A DNA stretch of 64,000 nucleotides from Saitoella complicata NRRL Y-17804 (Eukaryota > Ascomycota > Saitoellomycetes > Saitoellales > Saitoellaceae). Below, one piece after another: positions 63,793 to 64,000 of the stretch. The DNA is taken from positions 62,001-126,000 of the forward strand of contig NW_017567016.1 of NCBI RefSeq assembly GCF_001661265.1, in the 5' to 3' direction. Under the pieces are notes generated by a model. That model saw only the letters and a list, made by a program, of their open reading frames with translations, ran no database searches and was not told where the DNA came from. The translations under genes were made by a program, and so were the position numbers. Each line of letters starts with the position of its first letter. Positions within the stretch are counted from its first letter, which is position 1.

Positions 63793-64000
63793 GACGACAC
63801 ACTCCGCATCCACCCCGCGTGACTTCTATCGCACAACCTATCAGCAGTTGTCCTTACCGCTTCCATACGCCCATATCATGCGCCAGTTGAATGCACCCCT
63901 TGATCGCAATCCTTTTTGTCGCCCCTTCTTCCTCGTCCTTCTTATTTGCCACTTTAAACTTTGTTTAATGCACGTGCGCGTCCCCACAGAAAACTCCCGC
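63793..64000. other. 3' flank at the window edge
   Basis: No gene is recognised; the region ends in a T-rich segment. Confidence 0.4.

Overview
This window is nuclear DNA of a filamentous or filament-derived fungus (Dikarya, most likely Ascomycota). Genes lie close together on both strands and are intron-poor. Introns are mostly 43-87 bp with GTANGT-type donors, CTAAC-type branch sites close to the acceptor and YAG acceptors. The ATP sulfurylase carries the C-terminal APS-kinase-like allosteric domain of filamentous fungi. There is also a Pmt1-type mannosyltransferase, a CWC25 splicing factor, a Teb1-like double-Myb protein and a ribosome-associated Hsp70 (Ssz1). I cannot name the species.

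Layout. 1-7.3 kb: C-terminus of a CDP-alcohol phosphotransferase, an LRR protein, a Gemin2/Brr1-like snRNP assembly factor, the Rab GEF Sec2 and a mitochondrial TPR protein. 7.8-18.3 kb: F-box protein, mitochondrial beta-ketoacyl-ACP synthase, CECR5-type HAD protein, Ssz1, PDCD5, Gre2-type reductase, SAICAR synthetase and a PA28-like protein. 18.5-30.3 kb: Sur7/PalI-type membrane protein, Cwc25, YCII protein, amino-acid/choline-type permease, KDM3-like JmjC protein, aminoglycoside-phosphotransferase-fold kinase and GH17 glucanase. 30.8-43.4 kb: Mba1/mL45, Teb1-like Myb protein, small membrane protein, two unknown proteins, EGF-like membrane protein and Pmt1. 43.9-55.3 kb: ribosomal protein eL37, FAM210/DUF1279 protein, Isd11, ATP sulfurylase, choline kinase, triple-RRM protein and bHLH factor. 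56.4-63.8 kb: tRNA-Gly, mitochondrial SAM carrier, Ap4A phosphorylase, an SPX-domain phosphoserine phosphatase, a second identical tRNA-Gly, tRNA-Pro and an otubain.

Most genes are housekeeping genes and do not form a metabolic cluster. Several are head-to-head pairs that may share promoters: Ssz1/PDCD5, eL37/FAM210, Isd11/ATP sulfurylase and SAM carrier/Ap4A phosphorylase. The most unusual gene is at 59377-61269. Once a 51-bp intron next to the start codon is removed, it encodes an SPX domain (the phosphate/inositol-pyrophosphate sensor fold) fused to two ACT-like segments and a SerB-type phosphoserine phosphatase. That would join phosphate sensing to the last step of serine synthesis in one polypeptide. 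No virus-derived element, transposon or CRISPR array was recognised.
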